From positions 62,001 through 126,000 of the forward strand of contig NZ_BMXP01000007.1 in assembly GCF_014651815.1 (NCBI RefSeq): a DNA stretch of 64,000 nucleotides. The letters are read 5' to 3'. Shown piece after piece: positions 55,625-64,000 of the stretch. The notes under the pieces were generated by a model, which did no database searches, was not told the origin of the DNA, and worked only from the letters and a program-made list of their open reading frames with translations. Made by a program: the position numbers and the translations under genes. Positions within the stretch are counted from its first letter, which is position 1, and every line of letters begins with the position of its first letter. The DNA comes from Alteromonas halophila (GTDB lineage Bacteria; Pseudomonadota; Gammaproteobacteria; Enterobacterales; Alteromonadaceae).

Positions 55625-58552
55625 TTACTGCCCGCAAATTGGACTTATTTTTTCCAGTTCTTTTAACGACTTAGTAAATCCATACTGGTTATTGTCGCTG
55701 ACATAGTAGTACACCATATCATTGGGCAGCATCACCACACCGATACCGCCAAACCCCGACATATAGGGGATCCAGGTGGATGTTGTACAAGTTACCTCGG
55801 TTGACGCGCTCAGGTCATAGGCCCAGACACTGTGCTGATAGCGGCTGCCAGGCGCGGTGGAAAGCCCGCGGTTACTGGTTTGCTGCATGGCTTCTGCCAG
55901 CAGGGTCGGATCCAGTACCGTCTGGCCCCCCAGTTGCCCGGCTCCCTGGCCCATAAACTGGCCCAGCTTGACAAAGTCGTCGCCGGTAAGGGTAAGACCG
56001 AAGCCTCCCCATACCTGGGCCTGGCTGTCATAAGTCCGTTTGCTGGCATAGCTTAGCGGGCTTAAATACAGGGGTTTGAAAATATCCTCAACCAGCAGAT
56101 CGGTAAAGTAATCGGCCCCGCTGCCGGCCTGCTGCTCATAATACTGCTGCAACAGACGGCTGACGATATAGGTGTCAGAGGTATGGTACACAAACTGTGT
56201 TCCGGGCGCTGTTTTGCGCGGGTAGGCACAACTGTGGGCTATTTTGTCAGCATGAGAGGCCACCAGAAAGAAATCATCCACGGTTTTCTGGGCACCTTCA
56301 TCTGCCGAGTCCTGGTTTGAGTCGTAATTGCCGGTCGCCATATCCAGTGTGTTGAGTAGCGTAACATCCTGCCACTGCGAACCACTGCAAGCACTCACAT
56401 AACTGCTCACAGTGAGATCCTGCTGGCTGCCGCCAAATGCCTGTTCGGCTCGCATGACACCCAGCCCGGCAACAATGGTTTTTGCCGTAGAATAGGAAGG
56501 CAGCGCCATAACGTTACAAAACGGGTAAAGCCCATACCGGGTTTGACAGGCACCACGATAATGGGTGCCATCGACAAGCACACCATAGGCACTCAGGTGA
56601 GAGGCACTCTGATCACTGCCGATATTGGCGGTGACAATGCCAGCGGCCGGATAGTCGGTGACCAGCGCGCTAAGCGGCTTCACCGGCAGTCGGTTGGCGT
56701 ACTCCTGCACATAGCGGTTAATTACCGTTGCCCGCTCAGACACCTCACCCGGTGTAAAGTCTGCTGATACTTTGCCGTGCAGGTTGTATTTGAAGTACTC
56801 GCAGGTTTCCTGGGCAATCTGATAGGCTACCTGTGAGACACTGCCGTCGTCTTTAAACAGAAAGGTCATCACCCCGTTGTGCGTGCAGTTGGCGTTAATT
56901 TCCTGCAAGGCAAAGGGCAGCGCAACACGGGAGTAACCATTGTCTGTACTTTCATTCCACACCCGGCCAGGCAGCAGCACCCACTCCCAGGCAGTATGAC
57001 CGGTATTGACCACCTGACGTTCAACCGGCAGCACATGCGTCCCGTACTGAACAAAGTCGAAGGTAAACGGTGGCAGCGAGTCGGGATTGGTATACGCGGA
57101 TGCCAGCGCTGTGCCCTGCTCGGTGAGGGTGCCCGGCGAGACAGTGAGTGACAGGGTACCTTCCAGGGTATTACCGGGGTTCGCCGCCTCAGCGGGCACG
57201 CCGTAGTGCTGATAGTCGACCAGCGATAACGCGGAAGTATTACTGAGTGTTGCGTACGTCAGTTCACTGCGAGCGGTATTACCCGAGCCGGTCAGACAGT
57301 CAAACGCACAGGCTGAGGCGGACAGACCGGTCCCCGACACGGTGATGGACGCCGGCGATGACGCAGTGTTGGACGGCACCAGCAGCGTGGTACTTTGCGC
57401 ACCGTCTGTGTCAGGCGTAAAAGTTACCGTGAGCTGGCAGCTCGCTGTGGGTGTCAGCGTTTGACTGCTGCAGGTGTCGTTACTCAGTGAGAAGGGGGCA
57501 GAAAGCGCCGCCAGCGTACCGATACTGAGTGCTTCATCGCCGCTGTTTTGCAGTGTCAGCTCCGTTTGCGCTGTCTGCCCGACCTCAACCGGACCGATGT
57601 CGGTTGTCCCTGAAACCGAGAGCAATGGCCCGGTGGCCGACGTCGGACTGCCGGTCAGCGACACATTGTCACCGTAGCAAAAATTGCCATACAAGGTGTT
57701 GGCGCGAAAGCGCAGCAATAGTTCAGAGGCATTGTCCAGCCCGCTACTGACCGTACCGGTATAAAGGCTCCCATCGTCCTGATTGGACGTCACCTCAATC
57801 AACGACACCCAGGTGTTGCCATTGTCCAATGAATACTCACCATGACAGCTGTCACCGGACACCAGATAAAGTGCACCCAGATCGACTGACAGTGTCACGT
57901 TCTCATAGTTTTGGGTGGACGCGGTAAATTGTGCCTGTCGCAATCCGTCAAGACGCAAAGAATAGTTACCCTGATAGGCATTGGCCGTGTCACTGCCATC
58001 ACCGCTTAACTGCCAGTTGCTGTATTCTCCGTCCTGAAACGTATCTTCAAATACCACGCCCGGCGACCCGGCCTGACCGGTCAGCATGATATTGTCTGCA
58101 TAACAATAATGACCGTAGAGGGTGTAGGCGCGAAAGCGCAGCAACAGTTCAGCGACATTGTCCAGCCCGGTATCTTGCGTGAATGTCGTGAAACTGCCAT
58201 TGGCGTCACTGGCCCCGATAATGCCAACGGTCTGCCAGGTCGCACCACCATCATCCGATACCTCCGCATGACAACTGTCACCCTGTACCAGGTTTGTCGC
58301 AGCTACGTCCATGCTGAGCGCCACATTCTGGTAAGACTGAGACGAGGTGGCCAGTGTCAGTGTACGCAGGCCGTCATGACGCACCGAATAATTGCCCTGA
58401 TACAGGTTAATGCTGTCGCTGCCGTCACCGCTGGCGGCCCAGCTGCTATAGGCAGCGGATTGAAAATCCTCATCAACAATGGTGTCGGCTGATGCACAGG
58501 CTGCCAAACACGCGCAGGCGACAGAGAATAAATAGTATTGCCAGTTAAACAT
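55625..58552 (-). CDS. Large exported serine hydrolase with duplicated N-terminal modules
   Basis: The protein has 975 residues. The N-terminal hydrophobic stretch ends LAAC (Cys19), a possible lipobox, but lacks basic residues. Two homologous modules (about 25-160 and 168-303) share SGDGSDS/T, YQGNYSVRHDGLR/YQGNYSLRLDGLR, GDSCHAE/GDSCHGE and ELLLRFRA.TLYG. An Ig-like domain (about 308-410) follows, with VEVGQTAQTELTLQNSG. The C-terminal hydrolase has S688-T-A-K691 and YHTSDTYIVS, a class C beta-lactamase-like fold. I start at the ATG at 58552. Cell-surface hydrolysis of a polymer or ester is inferred. Confidence 0.85.
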   Translation of the reverse strand: MFNWQYYLFSVACACLAACASADTIVDEDFQSAAYSSWAASGDGSDSINLYQGNYSVRHDGLRTLTLATSSQSYQNVALSMDVAATNLVQGDSCHAEVSDDGGATWQTVGIIGASDANGSFTTFTQDTGLDNVAELLLRFRAYTLYGHYCYADNIMLTGQAGSPGVVFEDTFQDGEYSNWQLSGDGSDTANAYQGNYSLRLDGLRQAQFTASTQNYENVTLSVDLGALYLVSGDSCHGEYSLDNGNTWVSLIEVTSNQDDGSLYTGTVSSGLDNASELLLRFRANTLYGNFCYGDNVSLTGSPTSATGPLLSVSGTTDIGPVEVGQTAQTELTLQNSGDEALSIGTLAALSAPFSLSNDTCSSQTLTPTASCQLTVTFTPDTDGAQSTTLLVPSNTASSPASITVSGTGLSASACAFDCLTGSGNTARSELTYATLSNTSALSLVDYQHYGVPAEAANPGNTLEGTLSLTVSPGTLTEQGTALASAYTNPDSLPPFTFDFVQYGTHVLPVERQVVNTGHTAWEWVLLPGRVWNESTDNGYSRVALPFALQEINANCTHNGVMTFLFKDDGSVSQVAYQIAQETCEYFKYNLHGKVSADFTPGEVSERATVINRYVQEYANRLPVKPLSALVTDYPAAGIVTANIGSDQSASHLSAYGVLVDGTHYRGACQTRYGLYPFCNVMALPSYSTAKTIVAGLGVMRAEQAFGGSQQDLTVSSYVSACSGSQWQDVTLLNTLDMATGNYDSNQDSADEGAQKTVDDFFLVASHADKIAHSCAYPRKTAPGTQFVYHTSDTYIVSRLLQQYYEQQAGSGADYFTDLLVEDIFKPLYLSPLSYASKRTYDSQAQVWGGFGLTLTGDDFVKLGQFMGQGAGQLGGQTVLDPTLLAEAMQQTSNRGLSTAPGSRYQHSVWAYDLSASTEVTCTTSTWIPYMSGFGGIGVVMLPNDMVYYYVSDNNQYGFTKSLKELEKISPICGQ

Positions 58553-58610
58553 AGACACCCCATTACTGTTGCATTTTTAGACAGTCTATGACGCTGGCGA
58601 ACACACAACA

Positions 58611-58640
58611 GGGCCAGTTGTTTATTTAAATGGGGCCAGA
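58611..58640 (-). promoter_or_regulatory. Paired direct repeat upstream of serine hydrolase (MocR site candidate)
   Basis: GGGCCAGTTG (58611-58620) and GGGCCAGAGG (from 58633) repeat with 22 bp between CCAG cores, 59-90 bp before the start codon. Core and spacing match the pairs at 51504 and 52452. Confidence 0.6.
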
Positions 58641-58679
58641 GGCTGATACAGGTGAGTTACATACGATATGCGAGGCAGT

Positions 58680-58725
58680 AAAAAACACAGATACCCTTTC
58701 TCAATCTGGGTATCCGCGTTTTTTT
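58680..58725 (-). terminator. Rho-independent terminator of betT
   Basis: On the minus strand a stem of about 13 bp (core GATACCC / GGGTATC, with two G-U pairs outside) is followed by a run of six T. The plus strand also ends in a T run, so it may work both ways. Confidence 0.85.
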
Positions 58726-58802
58726 AACGGCATAGCTGCACGTTACAGTGAACGCAACTTGCCAGCTTAAGCCTGCCATCCCTGGCAGAAGATCATTAAC
58801 GA

Positions 58803-60854
58803 CTACTGGTTCTGAGGCTTGAACAGCTCCACATTCGCCCCTGGTTGCTCACGCTGAGCGTGCAGGAAGTGCATATGACGCTCGAAGTGTTCAAGGATAT
58901 CGGCAATCACCTGATCTTTGGTATAGCCCATCAGATCATAACCCTGACCGCCTTCGACCAGCATCACCTCAACCCGGTAGTAACGCGTTTTACCTTTTAC
59001 CGATCCGGTCGCGAACGACGGCAACAGATGCTGACTTGGCCGCAACTCATAATAGAAATCCTGCGCACTTTGCAGATCCACGCTCAATGCCATGAACTCA
59101 TCATCATCATCGTTACGGTCAATCAGTTGAACCTTCAGCTCTCTGGCCTCCAGCTCGCTCTTGACCGCTTCCATCGCTGGCTTCGCCGTGTCGTCAAGGA
59201 ACTGCTGACACTCTTTTTCATCCGGGAAGCTCATTGCGCGCTGCAGGCGCTCTGTCCAGCTTTTCGACGACTCACCGGCATGCGGGTGAATCGGCAGGTT
59301 GGCATCGATACTACGCTGTTTAAGTCCTTCAAGCCGCAGCGCTTTAACCACGCCCACCATCATCACACACAGTACAATGGCAAATGGCAGCCCGGTGATC
59401 ACGACGGCACTTTGCAGGGCGGTCAGACCATTAGCCAGCAACAGCGCAATGGTTAATAAGCCGATTATTGCCGCCCACATAATCCGCATCCAGGAGGGGG
59501 CATCGCTGTAGGGGTCTTTCAGAATAGATGTCAGATTCGATAATACCAGCGAACCGGAGTCACCCGATGTGATAAAGAAGATAAATGCCAGAATACTGAC
59601 CACAATGGTAGTCAGACCGGCCCACGGGATCTCTTCTAAGAACATATAAATGGCAGAGCCCGGATTATCCATAGCCTGCTGACCAAACTCCTGGGCACCG
59701 CCCATCACCATATCAATGGCGCTGTTACCCATGATGGACATCCACACCATCATAAACGTCAGTGGCAGGATAAGCGTACCGGCCACAAACTCTGCAATCG
59801 TCCGGCCACGGGAAATACGCGCCAGGAACAGCCCCACAAATGGGCCCCAGGCAATCCACCAGGCCCAGAAGAACAGCGTCCAGGCATTCAGCCAGTCGGT
59901 AGGCTGGTCAAACGCATAGGTATTGAACGACATATCAATAAAGCCGGATATATAGTCACCGACATTGAGGACCAGCGCGTTCAGCAGGAAGCGGGTTTCA
60001 CCGACAAATAACACAAACAGCATCAGCAATAATGCCAGAAGCATATTAAATTCCGATAAACGACGGATACCCTTGTCCACGCCCGTCACCGCGGATATGG
60101 CAGCAAACACAATCACCACGGCCGCCAGTATAACCTGCGTAAGCAGGCCTTCCGGCACCCCAAATACATGGTTAAGACCATAGTTGAGCTGAATTAGGCC
60201 AATTCCAAGACTGGTCGCCAGACCAAAAACGGTACCCAGTACGGCGGCGATATCCACCGTATGTCCGACGGGCCCGTAGATGCGCTTACCGATGAGTGGA
60301 TACAGGGCTGAGCGAATTGCCAGCGGCAGTCCGTGACGATAACTGAAGTACGCCAGCGACATGCCGACCAGTGTGTACACTCCCCAGCCAGATACGCCCC
60401 AGTGGAACAGTGTCAGCTTGATTGCATTTCGGGCCGCTTCTGCCCCTTCGCCTGCATCCACAGGCGGTGCCATAAACTGGGTAATGGGCTCCACAATACA
60501 AAAGAAAATAAGGTCAATACCGATGCCTGCCGCAAATAGCATAGCGGCCCAGGTCACCACATTAAACTCAGGCCTGGAGTGGTCCTGACCGAGCCGGACC
60601 TTGCCCCAGGGAGAAAGCGCGATGACTATCACAAAGACCAGATAGGCCACAACGACGGTAAAATAGAACCAGCCAAAGGTTGATGAAATCCAGGTCAGTA
60701 CCTGACCAATAACGCTGCTGGCTGCTTCAGTAAATAAGATCGCCCACAGGGCGAATATCGTGATCCCAATTACAGAACCGTAAAAAGGGATCGGGTTGAC
60801 GCGGACTTTATCGTCACCGCCACCACGTTCCTGCTTATCTTTATCATCCGACAT
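58803..60854 (-). CDS. betT: BCCT-family choline transporter BetT
   Basis: Sodium- or proton-coupled uptake of choline-type osmoprotectant precursors. It has 683 residues, near the E. coli BetT length. Twelve membrane segments include the BCCT tryptophan stretch WTLFFWAWWIAWGPFVGLFL followed by ARISRGRTIAEFV. A cytoplasmic C-terminal domain of about 150 residues (from about 530) is present as in BetT and is linked to osmotic sensing. No betA, betB or betI gene lies nearby, so the substrate may be another betaine. Confidence 0.9.
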   Translation of the reverse strand: MSDDKDKQERGGGDDKVRVNPIPFYGSVIGITIFALWAILFTEAASSVIGQVLTWISSTFGWFYFTVVVAYLVFVIVIALSPWGKVRLGQDHSRPEFNVVTWAAMLFAAGIGIDLIFFCIVEPITQFMAPPVDAGEGAEAARNAIKLTLFHWGVSGWGVYTLVGMSLAYFSYRHGLPLAIRSALYPLIGKRIYGPVGHTVDIAAVLGTVFGLATSLGIGLIQLNYGLNHVFGVPEGLLTQVILAAVVIVFAAISAVTGVDKGIRRLSEFNMLLALLLMLFVLFVGETRFLLNALVLNVGDYISGFIDMSFNTYAFDQPTDWLNAWTLFFWAWWIAWGPFVGLFLARISRGRTIAEFVAGTLILPLTFMMVWMSIMGNSAIDMVMGGAQEFGQQAMDNPGSAIYMFLEEIPWAGLTTIVVSILAFIFFITSGDSGSLVLSNLTSILKDPYSDAPSWMRIMWAAIIGLLTIALLLANGLTALQSAVVITGLPFAIVLCVMMVGVVKALRLEGLKQRSIDANLPIHPHAGESSKSWTERLQRAMSFPDEKECQQFLDDTAKPAMEAVKSELEARELKVQLIDRNDDDDEFMALSVDLQSAQDFYYELRPSQHLLPSFATGSVKGKTRYYRVEVMLVEGGQGYDLMGYTKDQVIADILEHFERHMHFLHAQREQPGANVELFKPQNQ

Positions 60855-61304
60855 CGCAATATCCTCACTTGATTCTAATGCGTGGTAAATTGTTATTGGT
60901 TCGAACTACGTTAAGGCCATCCGTGTTAAACCTGTCCCGCAGACACAGCAATGATCACTATGGCTGGTCGCAACAAGCAGCGCTGTAAATGTCATTCGAA
61001 GGTAATGTAGTTAAGTCAGATAGGTGTAGAGAAGATGTGATTTCGAAGGATTGCTTGCCGCTTACTTGCCACATTGCAGCGCTGGAAGTAGTACGCCACC
61101 GTGTGTCAGGCACAGGCGAAATCAAGGTAAGGCACGTGTACAGATAGCCCGTACCCATATAATCTCCATTTATACTTTCTGCTTAATACATATCGACCTA
61201 TACGGGGTAACACCTGCTTTTGGATTAGACTTCGCCAGACAAACCCGCGAACTCCGCAAAAATATCCAGGTTATCTGCCACGTTTTCAGACAGTGGCTGA
61301 CAAT
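60855..61304. other. Gene-free stretch upstream of betT
   Basis: This is 450 bp between betT (start at 60854) and the end of the GNAT gene. I find no convincing gene; short frames on either strand lack ribosome-binding sites and recognisable families. The betT promoter must lie near 60860-60950, but I see no clear -10/-35 pair. A decayed gene cannot be excluded. Confidence 0.5.
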
Positions 61305-61889
61305 TCAGAGTGGCTTGTACATATGCTGAAAAGGGGGGCAGTGCTGAAGAGTACTGAATTGATTCGCCAGGTAAAAATCTATCGCGCTGTGATTGGTCTG
61401 TTCAACATCAAGCACCAGAGCTGTTTTACCCAGCGAGACTGCCAGTGCCTGCATCTCGTCAAGCAGACGCCGTCCTACACCTTGTCGGCGACAGTCAGGC
61501 GTGATCGCGAGGTGGCCAATCGCCATTTGCGTATCCGTCGGCGGATGTAATGCAGACGAATAGACCTGGCTTCGCATGACAATATTCAGCGACTCGTCCA
61601 GGCCGAAATGCGCAGTAATTACGTCTAAGGTCGCGCGGTCAAAGTTCTCAGGCAGCTGGTTATGCCAGCAGGTGACAAGCCCAATCACGCGTTCGTCCTG
61701 GCAGGCAACCCAGTGATTTTTATAGCCATACTGCCCTTCACCTGCGTGCCAGGCGGCAAACAGATAGCGACGTACGCGGGCCTCATCACCGTTACCGAAT
61801 ATATCTGTCAGTAACGCACCCGCCGCCTGCATCAGCAGCTCGGTTGCCACCTCGCCATCGGTTTGTTCAGCGGCGCGCAGGGTGACCAT
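61305..61889 (-). CDS. GNAT-family N-acetyltransferase
   Basis: Probable acetyl-CoA-dependent acetyltransferase of 194 residues. Motif A is IGHLAITPDCRRQGVGRRLL (Q-x-x-G-x-G/A type), and LVLDVEQTNHSAIDFYLANQF is the C-terminal motif B. The ATG follows the SCO1 stop directly. The substrate is unknown, and the link to oxidase assembly is probably only by operon position. Confidence 0.87.
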   Translation of the reverse strand: MVTLRAAEQTDGEVATELLMQAAGALLTDIFGNGDEARVRRYLFAAWHAGEGQYGYKNHWVACQDERVIGLVTCWHNQLPENFDRATLDVITAHFGLDESLNIVMRSQVYSSALHPPTDTQMAIGHLAITPDCRRQGVGRRLLDEMQALAVSLGKTALVLDVEQTNHSAIDFYLANQFSTLQHCPPFQHMYKPL

Positions 61890-62546
61890 TCACGGTGCAT
61901 CGGCATTGGTGATGATGGGCATATCGTGAAGAATCTGTTCGCCATCAGCGACCGCCAGTTTGCCGGGTGACATGACGGGTTTGAACCGGCCAATGACCTG
62001 TGCGTCAGGATTAACCAAAACAACCGAGCCACTGTGATCGACCAGATAGTTGGGCTTGTCAGTACTTTCAGCAATCGCGTACATCATGCCCATGCTACGA
62101 GTAAGCGGAAACAGATTTTTATGCTCACCCGTGGCGGCGGTAAAGGCTTCATTAAAGAAGCCCACATATTCCGCCAGGCGTTCGACCGAGTCACGGTTTG
62201 GATCCACAGAGATGAACAGCACGCGGATAGGATCAGCACTGTTGATATCCTGCAGTTCCGGATAAATGCGGTTAAGCGTTGCCATGGTGGTCGGACAAAT
62301 ATCCGGGCAAAAGGTGTAGCCCAAAAACACCAGCGTCCATTGTCCGGTCAAATCGGCGTTGGTCAGGGGCTCACCGGTGTGCGTGGTGAGATTGACTTCG
62401 CTTAATTCACGGGGCGCCGGATACATACTGAAATAGTCAGGATCGGGCGGGGTGTCGACATCAGGCGGCGCAATGATTGTTGCGCCATAAATTCCCAGTA
62501 TTAATGCGATAAGGGCAACCAGCCCGACAATGTTTTTCTGGCTCAT
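61890..62546 (-). CDS. SCO1/SenC-type copper chaperone
   Basis: Membrane-anchored thioredoxin-fold protein that inserts copper into the CuA site of cytochrome c oxidase. It has 218 residues, with one N-terminal membrane segment (about 7-25), the copper motif [12 protein letters not shown] (CxxxC) and the third ligand His in [10 protein letters not shown]. The start overlaps the end of ctaB by 4 nt. The role follows from the family and the ctaA-ctaB neighbours. Confidence 0.95.
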   Translation of the reverse strand: MSQKNIVGLVALIALILGIYGATIIAPPDVDTPPDPDYFSMYPAPRELSEVNLTTHTGEPLTNADLTGQWTLVFLGYTFCPDICPTTMATLNRIYPELQDINSADPIRVLFISVDPNRDSVERLAEYVGFFNEAFTAATGEHKNLFPLTRSMGMMYAIAESTDKPNYLVDHSGSVVLVNPDAQVIGRFKPVMSPGKLAVADGEQILHDMPIITNADAP

Positions 62547-63463
62547 AAGCTGTACGGTAAATAATGGTCAACCAACAGGACCACAAATAGTAACATCAAA
62601 TGCACGATGGAATACTTAAAGGTCTGCATCGCGGTATTCGACTGGGCGGCATATTTGAGCTTCCAGGCGTAATACAAAAAGCCTGCGTTTAATGCCACCG
62701 AGCCAAACAGATAAATAGCATGGCTCATACCGGTCAGGTAGGGCAGCAGACAGACCAGGAACAGCAGAACAGTATACAGCAGCACTGAGGTTTTGGTGAA
62801 TGCTACACCATGGGTGACTGGCAACATGGGCACCTTGGCTTTGGCGTATTCTTTTTCCCGGTGAATGGCCAGCGCCCAGAAGTGCGGGGGCGTCCAGGTA
62901 AAGATGATCAATACCAGCAGCAGCGCATGGGCGTGTATTTCACCGGTCACCGCGGTCCAGCCCAGCAGAGGCGGAGCAGCGCCAGCAAGACCACCAATCA
63001 CAATGTTCTGTGGTGTCGCCCGTTTCAGGAACATGGTGTAAATGAACGCATAACCGACCAGGCTGGCCAGGGTAAGAACGGCAGTGAGCATGTTCACAAA
63101 CAGTGCCAGTACGACCGTACCGGTGACGCCCATTGCAAAAGCAAACAGCAGCGCGCGCTGAGCACTGACCTTACCCCGCGCCACAGGCCGGTTGTAGGTG
63201 CGGGCCATCTGGCTGTCGATTTTATGATCCACCACGTGATTTACCACAGCGGCTGCACTCGATAACAGGCCAATGCCCGCCAGCCCCAACACCAGCGTTT
63301 GCCAGGCGACCCAGGCTGGTGTTGCCAGACACATGCCCACCAGCGCCGTTAACAGCAACAGCATTACCACATTGGGTTTGGTCATTTCATAATAATCGCG
63401 CCAGCTTGCCGATCCGTGCCGATGCGTTTGTGCTGAAGAAGAAACAGAAGCAGATTTAGCCAT
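62543..63463 (-). CDS. ctaB: Protoheme IX farnesyltransferase CtaB (CyoE)
   Basis: UbiA-family membrane enzyme that makes heme O from heme B and farnesyl diphosphate. It has 306 residues and about nine membrane segments. Motifs are [30 protein letters not shown] (Asp-rich metal site) and the second motif around [20 protein letters not shown]. The start is the ATG at 63463 with GGAGGG upstream, overlapping ctaA by 8 nt. Confidence 0.95.
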   Translation of the reverse strand: MAKSASVSSSAQTHRHGSASWRDYYEMTKPNVVMLLLLTALVGMCLATPAWVAWQTLVLGLAGIGLLSSAAAVVNHVVDHKIDSQMARTYNRPVARGKVSAQRALLFAFAMGVTGTVVLALFVNMLTAVLTLASLVGYAFIYTMFLKRATPQNIVIGGLAGAAPPLLGWTAVTGEIHAHALLLVLIIFTWTPPHFWALAIHREKEYAKAKVPMLPVTHGVAFTKTSVLLYTVLLFLVCLLPYLTGMSHAIYLFGSVALNAGFLYYAWKLKYAAQSNTAMQTFKYSIVHLMLLFVVLLVDHYLPYSL

Positions 63464-64000
63464 GGGACCCTCCATGAGCCTGAGACAATTGCCAGGTGAT
63501 CCAGATCATCACCAGCAGAAGACACGCGGCGACCGCATTATGCGCCACCGCAACGAATAGTGGCAGGCTGAACACCACATTACTGATGCCCAGCCCAACC
63601 TGCAGGAATAGTACTGCCAGTAACACAACCGGCGCGGTTTTCGACACCCGGGAGTGCCCGCCAAGCAGGCGTAAGGCAACAAAGCCGAGGTAGAAAAATG
63701 TCACCACCGCACCGATGCGATGCACGATATGCATGGTCATACGCTCTGCATAATCGTGCGCACCAAATTCATAATTGTCAGCCGGTGGCACGCTGTAGGC
63801 ACCACCAAAATCCAGTCTTGACCACCACTGCCCCTCACATACCGGAAATTCGGTACAGGCCAGCGCCGCATAGTTGGCTGACGTCCAGCCGCCCAGTGCA
63901 ATTTGAACTATCAGCACAACGATGCCGCCTGCCGCCAGCAGCGGTAAACCGGCATACGACCGGTGCGGGTCTGCAAGACGCAGATAAAGCACGAACAAAC
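63456..64000 (-). CDS. ctaA: Heme A synthase CtaA (5' end outside window)
   Basis: Membrane monooxygenase that oxidises heme O to heme A for cytochrome c oxidase. Only the last 181 codons are present; the frame is open to the window edge, so no start is visible. Seen are [20 protein letters not shown] (the paired Cys region), the heme-ligand [16 protein letters not shown] and a second His in [12 protein letters not shown]. It is the upstream gene of ctaB-SCO1. Confidence 0.94.
   Translation of the reverse strand, partial: LFVLYLRLADPHRSYAGLPLLAAGGIVVLIVQIALGGWTSANYAALACTEFPVCEGQWWSRLDFGGAYSVPPADNYEFGAHDYAERMTMHIVHRIGAVVTFFYLGFVALRLLGGHSRVSKTAPVVLLAVLFLQVGLGISNVVFSLPLFVAVAHNAVAACLLLVMIWITWQLSQAHGGSHG

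Noticed and set aside
61051-61329. 92-codon plus-strand frame upstream of betT
   Set aside because: It crosses into the GNAT gene end, has no ribosome-binding site and I recognise no domain.

Overview
The window is a continuous stretch of a Gram-negative gammaproteobacterial chromosome with tightly packed, mostly housekeeping genes. Protein sequences and gene neighbourhoods (gsp cluster followed by nudE/yrfG/cysQ; slyX-yheV-yheS-yheT-yheU; greB-tex; bioH-comF-nfuA) point to a marine Alteromonadales-type organism such as an Alteromonas relative. This is an inference from family resemblance, not a database result. I saw no rRNA, tRNA, CRISPR array, phage or insertion sequence.

Region by region. 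1-10152: type II secretion genes gspD (5' end outside the window) to gspN, overlapping or nearly so. 10226-13553: yjjX and yrfG, divergent from nudE-cysQ, then a YceI-family periplasmic protein. 13712-17276: opgG-opgH for osmoregulated periplasmic glucans. 17707-24786: a small outer-membrane barrel, the yheS-TIGR02444-yheT-yheU operon, yheV, slyX with a WD40-like lipoprotein, and fkpA with a clear terminator. 25049-35254: greB, tex, a SprA-like metalloprotease beside a small flagellar-rod-like protein, bioH, comF, a large M14 peptidase, and nfuA behind an IscR-like box. 35306-41664: DUF1428, a JmjC/cupin protein, DUF502, an exported beta-lactamase-like hydrolase, a MATE exporter and a polysaccharide deacetylase. 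41710-47666: adhC with a divergent LysR gene, then gabD-gabT with their own divergent LysR gene.

47663-58552 is the accessory part and the most interesting region: TPR-sulfotransferase, TonB-dependent receptor, nitrilase-family hydrolase, a MocR-type regulator with an unusual C-terminal extension, an MFS transporter and a 975-residue exported serine hydrolase, all on the minus strand. Upstream of four of these genes (hydrolase, MFS, nitrilase, receptor) I find paired direct repeats centred on CCAG, spaced 22-23 bp and 60-100 bp before the start codon. This is the geometry expected for a MocR-family regulator, so the block looks like one locally controlled uptake-and-hydrolysis system. Its substrate is unknown; the neighbouring gabDT genes make an amide or ester of a gamma-amino acid one possibility.

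58803-64000: betT with a terminator, a gene-free 450 bp, then GNAT, SCO1, ctaB and ctaA (running off the window), the end of a cytochrome c oxidase assembly operon.

A dispersed repeat of about 96 bp occurs at 18379-18474 and 39084-39180. In both copies it contains the stop codon of the adjacent minus-strand gene, and a degenerate third piece lies at 35739-35769.
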